Both the position numbers and the translations under genes were made by a program. 64,000 nucleotides of DNA from Dyadobacter chenwenxiniae (GTDB lineage: Bacteria > Bacteroidota > Bacteroidia > Cytophagales > Spirosomataceae), in the NCBI RefSeq assembly GCF_022869785.1, contig NZ_CP094997.1:2232001-2296000 (forward strand). Reading direction: 5' to 3'. Below are positions 32,779 to 42,538 of the stretch, piece after piece. How positions within the stretch are numbered: the stretch's first letter is position 1; every line of letters starts with the position of its first letter. The notes beneath the pieces were generated by a model, which was not told where the DNA came from, ran no database searches, and worked only from the letters and a program-made list of their open reading frames with translations.

Positions 32779-35700
32779 TTAAGCGATAACCGGCAGGAAA
32801 ATTTCTATTTCGGTAAATACTCCTTCCAATGAATTTACCGACATGCGCCCCTTGTGATATTCAATGATATCCTTACTCATATATAAGCCAAGTCCTGTCC
32901 CTTTGGAGGTAGGTTTGGTCGTGAAAAACGGATTGAAAAGCTGTTCCTGTTCCTTGGCCGGAATGCCTTTGCCATTATCCCGGACAGTCACCAGGATTCC
33001 CCCTGCAACCGGCTTGGAAGAGATCAAAATAAGCGGTTCAAATGCTTTGTCAACCCTGGCCTTTTCCAGCAGCGCATAACAAGCATTGCTGATCACATTC
33101 ACAAGCACCTGTGCAAACTCATACGGAAGCAGGCTCACCTTCACCGGATTCGAATACAGTTCAAGTTCCAGCTTTACAGCGGCATCTTTGTACTCATTCA
33201 GCACTTCCTGAATGGCCGATCTGGCCTTCGCTTCCAGGAATGGATTGAGTTCCGTCACCATGAAGTCTGTTGATTTTCCTTTCAGCAGTTTCTGCATATC
33301 TTTTACAATGCGTGTCGTGCTGTTGCCGTGTTCGTATATCTTTTCCAGGTTCTTTTGAAGCATTTCAAAACCGCTGTCGAGATCATCTTTCTCATCTTCC
33401 GAAAGGCCGTCCTGGTGTTTATCTGTGACTTCCGTAATTTCCTTCAACAACTTTCCCGACGATTGCGAAAAGTTGTTAATGTAGTTTAGCGGGTTCAAAA
33501 TCCGATCGACAATTCCTTTGGTAAGGCTTCCTACCGACGCCAAACGTTCCTGCCGGATCAGTTCCTCCTGCGTCGATTTGAGGTTGGACAGTGTATTTTC
33601 AAGATTCTCGAGAATGTTGGTTTTAATGTAAGCACCTATCAAATGCTCTTTCAGGTTTTTGACCACATTGAAGTCACGCTCCGAAAAGGCATTCTCTCGA
33701 TCTGTATTTTCCAATGTAATGTAGCTTTTCACGTAGCCGTCCACCCGGATCAGAATCGTAATCAGCGACTTAGGAGAAAAAAGTTCATCAATCGTGTCAT
33801 CTGCATTCTGGCTCCGGAAATCATTTTTCAGGAAAATGTCTTCCAGAATTTCTTCCCCATCTTCCACATAACGCTGCTCGGCCTGCCTCGACGTTAGTCT
33901 GATATCATCCACTTTCGCATTCTCCACGGCGCCTGCGAGCGCGATAAACTGGTAATTATCAGCCGCTTTGTTATATACCAATGCGGATGCGCCGTTTACA
34001 TTCTGGAACTCGCAGAGTTTGTTCAGAACCAGCTGAAAAAGCCGTCCGGTGTTCACTTCGCCATTAATTGATTTCACAAACTCATCGATCCGTTCCAATT
34101 GATCATTGGTTGCCGACAACTCCTCAGATTGCAATTCCAGTTCTTCTTTCTGATTCACAACTTCCTCCGTACGCTCCCTGATCCGCGTTTCCAATTCTTC
34201 CTTTTCCCTTAAAATGCTCCTTAACCTCCACCGCACCGTATAATAGATCATTAACCCAAATAAAATCAGGTAAAGCGCGATCATATACCACTGCCGGAAC
34301 CACGGCACGCGGATCTTGAATGTGAGCGAAGTCTCTTTCGAAACATGGTTGTAAACGTCCTTTGCCCGCACTTTGAATGTGTATGTTCCGGAAGGCAGAC
34401 CGCTGTACTCTTTCCTGGTTAATGCTCCCCAGTCCGACCATTCCTTGTCATAATTTTCAAGAATATATTGATAATCCACCTCCTGATTGCTGTGATAACT
34501 GGGCAATGCAAATTCGAAGATCAAGTTGTTCTGGCGATGGCCGAGCGTTTTTCTGATCTCGCCATTCTGGGCAAATTCCAGCAAGCTATCCTGCGTCGCA
34601 ACGCTCCGGAGCAACACCGGGTATTCATAAACGTATTGGTCACGGACCTGCATATCGAGCCGGTAAAGGCCCCTGTCTCCACCAAGCCAGGCATTGCCTT
34701 GCTCATCCGGAAAAATCACCTGAAAAGGGACATCAGCAATAGGCAGCAATGGAGTTTCCACAAGTTCAAACTTACCGGAAGGCTTCTTTTTGAATAAGGA
34801 AGCAGATTTTTTATCCCCGCGCGTTGTCCAAATATTGCCCTGATGATCACCCTGAATGCGGTCAAACCAGGTTTTTTCGGCGTGCAGCCAGTTTGCCCGT
34901 GCGAAACGGTCGGACTGAGGTTGATACTCGAAAAGGCCATCTTTGTTGGAAACCATCAATCTGTTTTGATACAAGGCCAGCTTGTTATACAATGGGCTCG
35001 AAATGCCTTGCGCAGCTGAAAAGCGCTTTACAGTGCCGGATTCCTCATCCAGCTTGATAATGCCATTGGAAAGCGTTTCCAGCCAGAATGTCCCGGCCGG
35101 AAATTCAGTCACGCCGACAATTTGTTCATTCACCGATGCTACCCGCCCGGGCTGCCAGCCGTTTCCGGCACGCACCAGCCTGGCAAGCCCGTCCTGCATG
35201 CCGACAAACAAGTTTCCAGACTTTGAAACCGTAATGCTGAGTGAAAAACTGGAAGTTATTCTGGTAATCCCGGCGTTTTTCGACCATCGAAAAAGCCCCT
35301 TGTTGGAAGCAATGTATAATGAGCCATTTGCCTCATCAAAGCCCAGGCAACTTCCTGAAAAGCCATTGACATGAACAATTTTATTATTTTCAATATAATA
35401 CAATCCATACAAAGTGCCGATCACGATCCGGCCCTCGAAACGCCTGACTGCGGTAACCGAACCTCTCAAACCATCCTCATTTCCAAATACCGAAATCGGC
35501 GAAGGCAAATCAAAACGCGCAATTCCATCATTCAGCGCCAACCAAAGATTTTGTTCCCGGTCGGTAAACATGGCCGCCACCTGGCTTTCTTCCAGATCCG
35601 CACCGGCATAAACCGGATATTGCACATTTCCCTGCGCATTCATAACCAGCATGCCACCTGTCGCCATGCTGACAGCAATGGTCCCGTCTTGTAATTTTGC

Positions 35701-36489
35701 CGCGTAAGTAGCCTGATTGCGCATCAGGACAGGATTGGCATTGCCATCCATGACTTCGATACGGTTATTTCTCAATCTAAAAATCCCCTGACTGGTCGTC
35801 ACCAAAAGCGCAGAGCCATCGGTCAGCTGCACCACAGAAATCAGGTCCAGTAAGGCGGGCACATTGGCATTTTGAGCTATTTTGGAGAACTGGTTGCCGT
35901 CAACCAACATGATCCCCTTGTTTTTGGCATAAACCAGCACCTCCCCTTTTAATGGAAAAGCCGCCTGGATTCTGAGATTGTGCTGGAACGGCTTCACCGT
36001 TGAGCCGTTCCAAAGGAAATTAACCCCGTCCGTCACAAACCACGCGCCTGATTTCGTCGGGATGATCTGAATGATCTGCCCGAATTTGGCTTTAAGTTTT
36101 GAAGAAAGATCCACAAACCGGTGCGCACCAAACGCATCCGTACCCAGATAACCAAACTCTCCGTTGGCTCCCACCAGCACACGGTTTTTTGCGTCCGTAG
36201 CGAGCGCCGAAACGCGGGTGACATTGGTGGTCTGGATGGTTTTCCAGGAAACGCCGTCATATTCCAGCACACCCGCAAAATTGGCGAAATACATGACACC
36301 TGACTTGTCCTGCGTAATGGCGAAATTCTGGCCATGTGCATGATATTCAGCCGATTGATAAAATCCTGACAGCGGCCTTCCCACCTCCGGTCTCGCCGAA
36401 TTAATCTGCTGCGCCCGAAGTTGTTTCAAACCGGGCAACAAGATCAGAATGATCAATAAAGGATTAATCTTCAACGCTTTCCGCCACAT
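32779..36489 (-). CDS. Propeller sensor with GAF and histidine-kinase-like module lacking the His
   Basis: Membrane sensor of 1236 residues. An N-terminal signal or anchor is followed by two-component-regulator propeller repeats (about 30-640), a Y_Y_Y domain (about 660-745), one transmembrane helix (about 755-775), a coiled coil, a GAF-like domain (about 830-960), and a kinase-like module. In that module the HEIKNP position reads DRILNP: Asp995 (codon 33505-33507, GAT) replaces the phospho-acceptor His. The ATP-binding part looks intact (VNVISNACYAL, DNGKGIP, SKGTGLGLY). It may therefore be a regulatory partner for the neighbouring soluble kinase rather than an autokinase. The start overlaps the upstream gene by 26 bases. 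Confidence 0.9.
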   Translation of the reverse strand: MWRKALKINPLLIILILLPGLKQLRAQQINSARPEVGRPLSGFYQSAEYHAHGQNFAITQDKSGVMYFANFAGVLEYDGVSWKTIQTTNVTRVSALATDAKNRVLVGANGEFGYLGTDAFGAHRFVDLSSKLKAKFGQIIQIIPTKSGAWFVTDGVNFLWNGSTVKPFQHNLRIQAAFPLKGEVLVYAKNKGIMLVDGNQFSKIAQNANVPALLDLISVVQLTDGSALLVTTSQGIFRLRNNRIEVMDGNANPVLMRNQATYAAKLQDGTIAVSMATGGMLVMNAQGNVQYPVYAGADLEESQVAAMFTDREQNLWLALNDGIARFDLPSPISVFGNEDGLRGSVTAVRRFEGRIVIGTLYGLYYIENNKIVHVNGFSGSCLGFDEANGSLYIASNKGLFRWSKNAGITRITSSFSLSITVSKSGNLFVGMQDGLARLVRAGNGWQPGRVASVNEQIVGVTEFPAGTFWLETLSNGIIKLDEESGTVKRFSAAQGISSPLYNKLALYQNRLMVSNKDGLFEYQPQSDRFARANWLHAEKTWFDRIQGDHQGNIWTTRGDKKSASLFKKKPSGKFELVETPLLPIADVPFQVIFPDEQGNAWLGGDRGLYRLDMQVRDQYVYEYPVLLRSVATQDSLLEFAQNGEIRKTLGHRQNNLIFEFALPSYHSNQEVDYQYILENYDKEWSDWGALTRKEYSGLPSGTYTFKVRAKDVYNHVSKETSLTFKIRVPWFRQWYMIALYLILFGLMIYYTVRWRLRSILREKEELETRIRERTEEVVNQKEELELQSEELSATNDQLERIDEFVKSINGEVNTGRLFQLVLNKLCEFQNVNGASALVYNKAADNYQFIALAGAVENAKVDDIRLTSRQAEQRYVEDGEEILEDIFLKNDFRSQNADDTIDELFSPKSLITILIRVDGYVKSYITLENTDRENAFSERDFNVVKNLKEHLIGAYIKTNILENLENTLSNLKSTQEELIRQERLASVGSLTKGIVDRILNPLNYINNFSQSSGKLLKEITEVTDKHQDGLSEDEKDDLDSGFEMLQKNLEKIYEHGNSTTRIVKDMQKLLKGKSTDFMVTELNPFLEAKARSAIQEVLNEYKDAAVKLELELYSNPVKVSLLPYEFAQVLVNVISNACYALLEKARVDKAFEPLILISSKPVAGGILVTVRDNGKGIPAKEQEQLFNPFFTTKPTSKGTGLGLYMSKDIIEYHKGRMSVNSLEGVFTEIEIFLPVIA

Positions 36490-39307
36490 GTTGCCTGATA
36501 TTAAGATCTTTTAAAAGGAAATTTTCAATGATATAGAATTCCGTGTCTTCCAGCGCGTTGGGGATCATGGCAACACCCATAGCAGTCAGCTCGCCCACAT
36601 CGCGAATGCTGCCCGCTTCCAATGCACCGATTTTTGAAAAATACAATTTTCCATATGTTACCAAAATGGAGACGTCGCCGTCGCTAAGGTGCTTACGCAG
36701 ATCCACCACCTCGCCTGCCTCTTCCTGAAAGTACGCTGAGGTCAGCAGGATCTTTTGCAATTCTCCACTCAGCAAACCGCCTAACGCGTGCGTTTCGCGC
36801 AAGCGCCGGAGCTTGGAAATGAGCAGATCGTCCTCGGTTGCGAGCCAGTCGAGCGGCTTCATGATTTCAAGGTGAAAGGTGTCACGATTCCGCGTCATCA
36901 CGTCCAGTAAGCTGCGAAAACGCGCAGGATTCACGATCCTGAGGACATAAAACGCAGTCTGCGAAATTACTTTGGAATTGGAAACCGCGTTGGCAACCAG
37001 AACCGGCGTGACAACATCCGCACTGAAATGCCTCAATTCCTGAATTGCCACGGCCTTTGTCCACCGTGAAATCCGCGTGTAATCCCTGTTAATGATATCA
37101 ATCAGACGTTCATCAACCGAAAGCATGGCCAGTGGATAAATATCTGCATAACGCCGCCGCATTTCCTCCAGCGAATCACTGTCCAGGTAAGGAAGGACTT
37201 TGTTTTTAATGTTCTCGGGCAATAACAGGTCGCAAATCTCAGTGAGATAATCCCTCGCATCAGTCGATTGATCGCTTTTCAGCAATGTTACGGCATGAAA
37301 TCGGGAACCATATACGGCTTCCAGCACAATAAAAGCCTTTCGCATAATCCGCAGTTTTTCTCTGTCAATGTTCAGCATCAGCTGACTTCCAGGCTTATAT
37401 GCTTCCGAAAGGTCATGCTCCGCCGAGAGTAACCAGGCGAATGTTTTCAAGTGCTCGTCCAGCTCGTTCAGCATGAAAGTTTGCTCGGTGCTGTTGCAGG
37501 TATAACGCAGGTTCCGCAAGGCTTCCATCACTTTATCCTTTACAAAACGGTTTGGATTTTCCAGGTTTCTGCGCAGGAAGCGGATCGCTTCCGGCCCACC
37601 GATCTGTTCCACAATTTTCAGCAAATGAAGCTGGCGATAACGGTTATCCGTATTGCTCAAAAATGATTTTTCAATGTATTTCAACAGCGCAGGGCCCGAC
37701 TTTACCAACGCATCAAAGGCCACTGAAAAATAGCGGTCCGTTTCCATCTGTTCCATCAAAAACGGCCATAACTCTGCCCTTTTTAATTCACCGGCAGTGT
37801 AAATCGCCGCCTCGCGCACCCGTTTATTGGGATCTTGCAAGAGCGGAATCAGATACTTGTACGACAGGAAACGGTTTGTGCTCCCGAGGCCGAGCGCCGC
37901 TTCAATGCGGTCAGCTTCGTTTGGCGAAAAAACCTGGTTTCTGAGTTGGTCAAAAGGCTTGTGTGAAACGTCCTGCTCGGGCATGTAAGAAACCCTTTTC
38001 AAAGATTTTTCCGGAAAACGAAAAACTTTATCACGCACCATCTTTTTGTAAGAGTTCTCGCCTACAAATGCCGCAAATGTCCAGCAAACGGCTACGATCA
38101 GAAACAAAATAGCCAGCTGCAATGCTTCCATCCGCGAAATATTAACAAGCACAAAAAGCAAAACGCCCGCTGCCAATCCTCCCATCGCCTTGGCCCGACC
38201 TTCGATCCGCCCCTGAACATTCAGCCTTAGACGCGCTTGAATTGGCTGATACAAAACCTGGTAAGCCGGCTCCGCAATGGCCTTTCTGACAGCACTCATA
38301 AAAAAGCGCGAGAGCGCAATGCAAGCAAAAAAGATGGCAGCGGTGTCGTAACCCAGGCCATAAATGACCGAAACGGCGAAACTAAAAACGAGGCTTAACG
38401 GCAAAATCAGAATGCCGAGCCGTAAGCCGTATTTGTTGATCAGTTTATTATAGAGAAATGTTTTGATGAAGAATTCCAGAATGGCACTGATCCCGAAGAA
38501 AAATCCAAGGAAACTGGCCAGCGATTCTTTGTTCGGAAACACATTGCGCGACTCGGTGAAGAAAATGTATTCCACGTAAAACAATGCAAAAACGGGCAGT
38601 AATGCGAGCAGGAAAATGTTGCGGTAATATTTTGGATCAACCGCGTCCGTTACCGCAGCGTCAGTTGGTTTGGCTTTAATTTCGATCCGCGCGTGGTCGG
38701 CAGTTACGTAACGTTTGTGAATTTTTTTTAACAAAACCGCGCAGACGATCAAGAAACCGACCGCGATAATCAATAGTGAATCGATTGGCAAAATCTTCAC
38801 CAGTGCAGGAACGGCCAGGTACATGATCACGGACGAAAAAACGTCACCGGTGTTGATCAGCGAAGACAATCTTTTGGATTGCTGGAAATTGAAAAGCTTT
38901 ACGACGACTGCCCAGAACGTGACGCCATTGACCAGCACGAAAATCCGGTTCCAGATAAAGAGGAAAAAAAACACCCACTTGCTGCCCGTCGAATGATAAA
39001 TTACCAGGAACACTGCTATGGAGACGATCAGGAAAAGCAACGCATTTTCGCCCAGCCGGTCGAATGCAATGCGCTTTTGGATGCGCGTCAGGCCTAATCC
39101 GAGCAGATATACGAAAACGCCGCCGACCACGTAAACCTGCGGTAACATTAACCGGTCGAAACTAACCAGAAATGAAGAGGCCACCACGGTGTAGAACAAT
39201 GCAGTTGCGCCGCCCATAAAAAATGAGTAGGCCATCAGCAGGCTCACGAGGCCTTCCTCGTCCTTTCTGATGTTCAGCATCCGCGATATGTCCTTGATGT
39301 TTTTCAC
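36464..39307 (-). CDS. Transporter-like membrane domain fused to HEAT repeats and cNMP-binding-like domain
   Basis: Fusion protein of 947 residues. The first 420 residues form about twelve membrane helices resembling the MFS/ATP-ADP antiporter fold (MAYSFFMGGATALFYTVV near the start). Residues about 450-620 are HEAT-like helical repeats (YLIPLLQDPNKRVREAAIYT). The last 150 resemble a cyclic-nucleotide-binding-type beta-roll (VDLRKHLSDGDVSILVTYGK, DVGELTAMG). The fold calls are inference. The start is GTG, overlapping the GNAT stop as GTGA, which argues for coupling; an ATG exists at 39280. It may sense or move a nucleotide or nucleotide-sugar. Substrate unknown. Confidence 0.8.
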   Translation of the reverse strand: MKNIKDISRMLNIRKDEEGLVSLLMAYSFFMGGATALFYTVVASSFLVSFDRLMLPQVYVVGGVFVYLLGLGLTRIQKRIAFDRLGENALLFLIVSIAVFLVIYHSTGSKWVFFFLFIWNRIFVLVNGVTFWAVVVKLFNFQQSKRLSSLINTGDVFSSVIMYLAVPALVKILPIDSLLIIAVGFLIVCAVLLKKIHKRYVTADHARIEIKAKPTDAAVTDAVDPKYYRNIFLLALLPVFALFYVEYIFFTESRNVFPNKESLASFLGFFFGISAILEFFIKTFLYNKLINKYGLRLGILILPLSLVFSFAVSVIYGLGYDTAAIFFACIALSRFFMSAVRKAIAEPAYQVLYQPIQARLRLNVQGRIEGRAKAMGGLAAGVLLFVLVNISRMEALQLAILFLIVAVCWTFAAFVGENSYKKMVRDKVFRFPEKSLKRVSYMPEQDVSHKPFDQLRNQVFSPNEADRIEAALGLGSTNRFLSYKYLIPLLQDPNKRVREAAIYTAGELKRAELWPFLMEQMETDRYFSVAFDALVKSGPALLKYIEKSFLSNTDNRYRQLHLLKIVEQIGGPEAIRFLRRNLENPNRFVKDKVMEALRNLRYTCNSTEQTFMLNELDEHLKTFAWLLSAEHDLSEAYKPGSQLMLNIDREKLRIMRKAFIVLEAVYGSRFHAVTLLKSDQSTDARDYLTEICDLLLPENIKNKVLPYLDSDSLEEMRRRYADIYPLAMLSVDERLIDIINRDYTRISRWTKAVAIQELRHFSADVVTPVLVANAVSNSKVISQTAFYVLRIVNPARFRSLLDVMTRNRDTFHLEIMKPLDWLATEDDLLISKLRRLRETHALGGLLSGELQKILLTSAYFQEEAGEVVDLRKHLSDGDVSILVTYGKLYFSKIGALEAGSIRDVGELTAMGVAMIPNALEDTEFYIIENFLLKDLNIRQHVAESVED

Positions 39308-39894
39308 AAATTATTGGCTAACTCCTTAATCATAAAATAGATCTGCCGTTCGGGCATTTGATACAGCGGCCTGATTTTGCCCAGATATAAAAAGCCAAGA
39401 TCTTCCAATGGTTTGATGCGGGAAGCGACGGGCTGCGCAATGATCAGCCTGACACCGTGCGTGGCGGCATATTGGATCCGCGCTTCATCCAGCAATGCGG
39501 AGAATCCATTCCCGCGAAATCCCGGCGCGACGACCAGTCTGTTCAATGATGCATAAGGGCCAGTTCCATAACTTTCCAGGATGGAGCCGTCAAAAAGATC
39601 CGCATGCGGAATGGACTGGTAATCATTGTGAAAACTCATGCGCGCAGCAGCCACGATTTCCTTGTTATGTAAAATCACCCAATGGTGCGCGAGTAAATCT
39701 TCATCGTCCAGCCAGGCATTATGCGAGAAAAAATCCTGGCTTATTCCCTGTTCATCTTTCCATGCCAGCACACGGAGCGCCCCCATTTCGTCCAGCCGTT
39801 CGGGATAATCCAGCTTCATAAGCAGGAACTCCGAATTTCTGATTTCAAACCTTGTTTCCATGGAGCGAGGGGGTTTTATAAGCACTGATTCCAT
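39304..39894 (-). CDS. GNAT-family N-acetyltransferase
   Basis: Acetyl-CoA-dependent acyltransferase of 196 residues. The acetyl-CoA-binding motif A is seen as LNRLVVAPGFRGNGFSALL (around 115-133), followed by ARIQYAATHGVRLI and the motif B-like LEDLGFLYLG. The substrate is unknown. It lies between the TonB receptor (15 bases upstream) and the HEAT fusion gene (4-base GTGA overlap), so it is firmly part of this transcript. Alternative downstream starts exist at 39861 and 39819. Confidence 0.88.
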   Translation of the reverse strand: MESVLIKPPRSMETRFEIRNSEFLLMKLDYPERLDEMGALRVLAWKDEQGISQDFFSHNAWLDDEDLLAHHWVILHNKEIVAAARMSFHNDYQSIPHADLFDGSILESYGTGPYASLNRLVVAPGFRGNGFSALLDEARIQYAATHGVRLIIAQPVASRIKPLEDLGFLYLGKIRPLYQMPERQIYFMIKELANNL

Positions 39895-39909
39895 TTCGAT
39901 GCGTACATT

Positions 39910-42537
39910 TTATTTTCGGTTTGTATCAAAAAGAAGCCCGATCGAGAACACGCGGCCTTCCTGCGGGTAACGCGACGCTGACGTAATGCCCTCAGCTGCG
40001 CGGATGCCCGGCACAAAATATTCGTGGTTAAACACATTGGACACCTGAACCTGTAAACTCAACATATTCAGAACATTATGATAAGTCAATGTTGAATTCA
40101 ACAAGTAGATTGGTTCAAACCGCGTGATTGGATTGCTGCTGCCAGAGGTTCCGGTCCCGGATTTGCGGGCACTCACATAGTTATTGGTGACGCTAATGCT
40201 CAGATTTTTGACGGGCTCGTAAACAGCCCCCAGATTAGCAGACCAAGGCGCAATGTCGCTGACCGGAATTTTCTGGCCTTCTACCTTGCTGAGATCGCGC
40301 GGTTTGCTGTAAGTAAGATTTCCCCAGACATTCAGATTTTTCACATCGTACCGCGCCTCCGATTGAAGGCCAATAATCCGCTGCTTCCCCAGTGCCTGGA
40401 ACTGTTGCGTGGCCACACCGGCGGGCGTTGTAGCAGCAGCCAGGCCGACTGCATTGCTGTAATTGGCGATGTAACCCGCCACATTGAACGACATAGCTTT
40501 GCTAAACCGCACCGAAACGCTGCCTTCCACATTCTTCACGCGCTCGGGCTGCAAGGTTGGATTATTAAGCTGCCGTTCGCGGTTTGTTGCATATTTTTGA
40601 AGATAGGAAGCATCCTTAAATGCCTCGGTGTAAATGCCTTTCAATACAAACTTCCCTTTTGAATAAATAAGGCTTACTCTCGGATTGAATACAAAACCGT
40701 AACCACCATTGGAGCGGATCTGGTTGTGATCAAGCCTGGAACCCAACACTGTTTTGAGACTTTCGGTCCAGTTATAAGTGGCTTGTGTAAATATGCCGAT
40801 GTCAAAAACGCGGAAATTATCGCCCCCCGCCAGCGTGGAATCCGGGCGGCCGGTTTCGTCGGCGTTTTCGGTTTGGGCTGTAATATAATTGGCCTGAATA
40901 ATGCTGTTCCGGATTTCAATGCCGCTGTTAATATCGAGCTTGGGCAATGGTGTGAGCAACACCCGGAACTCGTTACGAAGCTGGTTGGAAACGCGATACC
41001 AGTACGGGATCGAGTAAGTTGGCTTGCGTTCGTTTAGCAGGTCAATAATGCTGTAACTGCCATTGAAATAACCGCGATAAGTGGGCAGATTGGTTGCTCC
41101 GTTCAGCTCGTGCAGGCGATAGGAAGTCAGGTTCAGGATCTGCACTTTTTCGGAGATAAACTTATTGTAAGTCAGCGAAAAAGCTTTGTTATTGGCCACC
41201 CAGCGGGAAACTTCCGGCGTCACGATCCGCGAGCGGTTGGTGTACCACGGCGTTGCGCCTTCGTCCGTTTTCCAGCTCATGAGCGATATCATGAAATCCT
41301 TGAACTCAACTTTGGCGCGTATATAAAAGTTTTTGGAATCATCATTGAAGCCAACCCGGCTTCCATTCACATTAGCCTGGAATAAATTCGCATTATCCAG
41401 TTCCGCCGCCCTGGCCTTTCCGGCATCGGTAAGGCTCAGCGCATTTGCAGCTCCATTCGCATCATAGCCGATTTGATATAAATTACTGTTTGGAAAAAGC
41501 GTTGTGAGCTTGTTATTGGTAATGTAAGTCTGAGCGGCGGCTCCATTGATATTTTGCTGAATCGGATAATTATTTGCCGTTCTCGGGTCGTAATTCCATT
41601 CCGGATATTTGCTGTAATCCAGTTCGTTAGAGGAAAAATAACGCGATGTCACCGAGACCGCAACGTCTTTTGTCCGAACCGTAACCACGCCATCCACGAG
41701 TTTCGTATTCAATGATCCATAACGCACCTGGCCATTCGTGGAAACAACCATTTTCTTTCCTTCGGGCATTTCCTGATCCAGGAAACGCTTGGTAATGAGG
41801 TTAATAACTCCCATAAATGCATTGGCTCCATACATTGTGGATGCTGGCCCATAGATCACTTCCACACGCTCGATATCAGACAGTGCATATTGCCTGGAAA
41901 CGGGAATGTTGTCCGAATTCAGGTCATTTTCCTCTACGCCATCTACGAGCAGGATGGTGCGATCATTGGAAGTAGAGCGGTAACCGCGCTGGTAAAATGT
42001 TACATAAGAAGGGCCGTTGCCTCGAATGACGTCAAAGCCGGGAATGTCATTCAGCATTTGGGTCAAATCTTTGTAACCTCTTTTTACAATGTCTGTTTGG
42101 GTCAAAACCGTTACCGTCGCAGGGACCTGTAAGAGATTTTCTGCTTTCTTGGAAACAGAAGTGATTTGGATAATACGGTCCATGAGATCACGTTGCTGTG
42201 CGACCAGGTCTTTGAATTGTGGCAATGCGGAAAATTCGGGCTCGTAATTTTGGTTGGCCACTAATAGATTTCTGACAGCTGTTGCAGCTTGCGGCAGGGA
42301 GTCGAGTGCCAGGTACGTTAAGGCAATGATCTTATAAGCCTGCACTTGCGCATTTGGCGAGAACTTCGTTTTGAGGCATGGGTTTAGTATTTGAAAAACC
42401 TCGTCAAAGTTCCCTGTTCGGTATTTCCTGTCGGCCTCGGGTATGATGACGGATGCGTCACAGTCTTCCTGGGCAAATGCTTTCGTGCCCGCGAAAGCGA
42501 GGGATATCAGCATTAAGATATGTAAAAATCCTTTCAT
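39910..42537 (-). CDS. TonB-dependent receptor with TPR-like N-terminal extension
   Basis: Outer-membrane receptor of 875 residues. After the signal peptide (HILMLISLAFAGTKAFAQ) comes a helical TPR-like region (about 25-125) in place of the usual carboxypeptidase-like domain. The plug (about 135-240) has VTVLTQTDIVKRGYKDLTQML and GPASTMYGANAFMGVINLITK, and the rest is a 22-strand-type barrel ending in FSIGLLFDTNRK. No SusD partner is present, so it is not a typical polysaccharide locus. It starts one base after the STAND gene stop, a strong sign of coupling to that signalling protein. The ligand is unknown. Confidence 0.93.
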   Translation of the reverse strand: MKGFLHILMLISLAFAGTKAFAQEDCDASVIIPEADRKYRTGNFDEVFQILNPCLKTKFSPNAQVQAYKIIALTYLALDSLPQAATAVRNLLVANQNYEPEFSALPQFKDLVAQQRDLMDRIIQITSVSKKAENLLQVPATVTVLTQTDIVKRGYKDLTQMLNDIPGFDVIRGNGPSYVTFYQRGYRSTSNDRTILLVDGVEENDLNSDNIPVSRQYALSDIERVEVIYGPASTMYGANAFMGVINLITKRFLDQEMPEGKKMVVSTNGQVRYGSLNTKLVDGVVTVRTKDVAVSVTSRYFSSNELDYSKYPEWNYDPRTANNYPIQQNINGAAAQTYITNNKLTTLFPNSNLYQIGYDANGAANALSLTDAGKARAAELDNANLFQANVNGSRVGFNDDSKNFYIRAKVEFKDFMISLMSWKTDEGATPWYTNRSRIVTPEVSRWVANNKAFSLTYNKFISEKVQILNLTSYRLHELNGATNLPTYRGYFNGSYSIIDLLNERKPTYSIPYWYRVSNQLRNEFRVLLTPLPKLDINSGIEIRNSIIQANYITAQTENADETGRPDSTLAGGDNFRVFDIGIFTQATYNWTESLKTVLGSRLDHNQIRSNGGYGFVFNPRVSLIYSKGKFVLKGIYTEAFKDASYLQKYATNRERQLNNPTLQPERVKNVEGSVSVRFSKAMSFNVAGYIANYSNAVGLAAATTPAGVATQQFQALGKQRIIGLQSEARYDVKNLNVWGNLTYSKPRDLSKVEGQKIPVSDIAPWSANLGAVYEPVKNLSISVTNNYVSARKSGTGTSGSSNPITRFEPIYLLNSTLTYHNVLNMLSLQVQVSNVFNHEYFVPGIRAAEGITSASRYPQEGRVFSIGLLFDTNRK

Positions 42538-42538
42538 A

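Noticed and set aside
39910..42537. TonB receptor as part of a polysaccharide utilisation locus
   Set aside because: No SusD gene, no secreted glycoside hydrolase and no carboxypeptidase-like N-terminal domain; GlgX is cytosolic.
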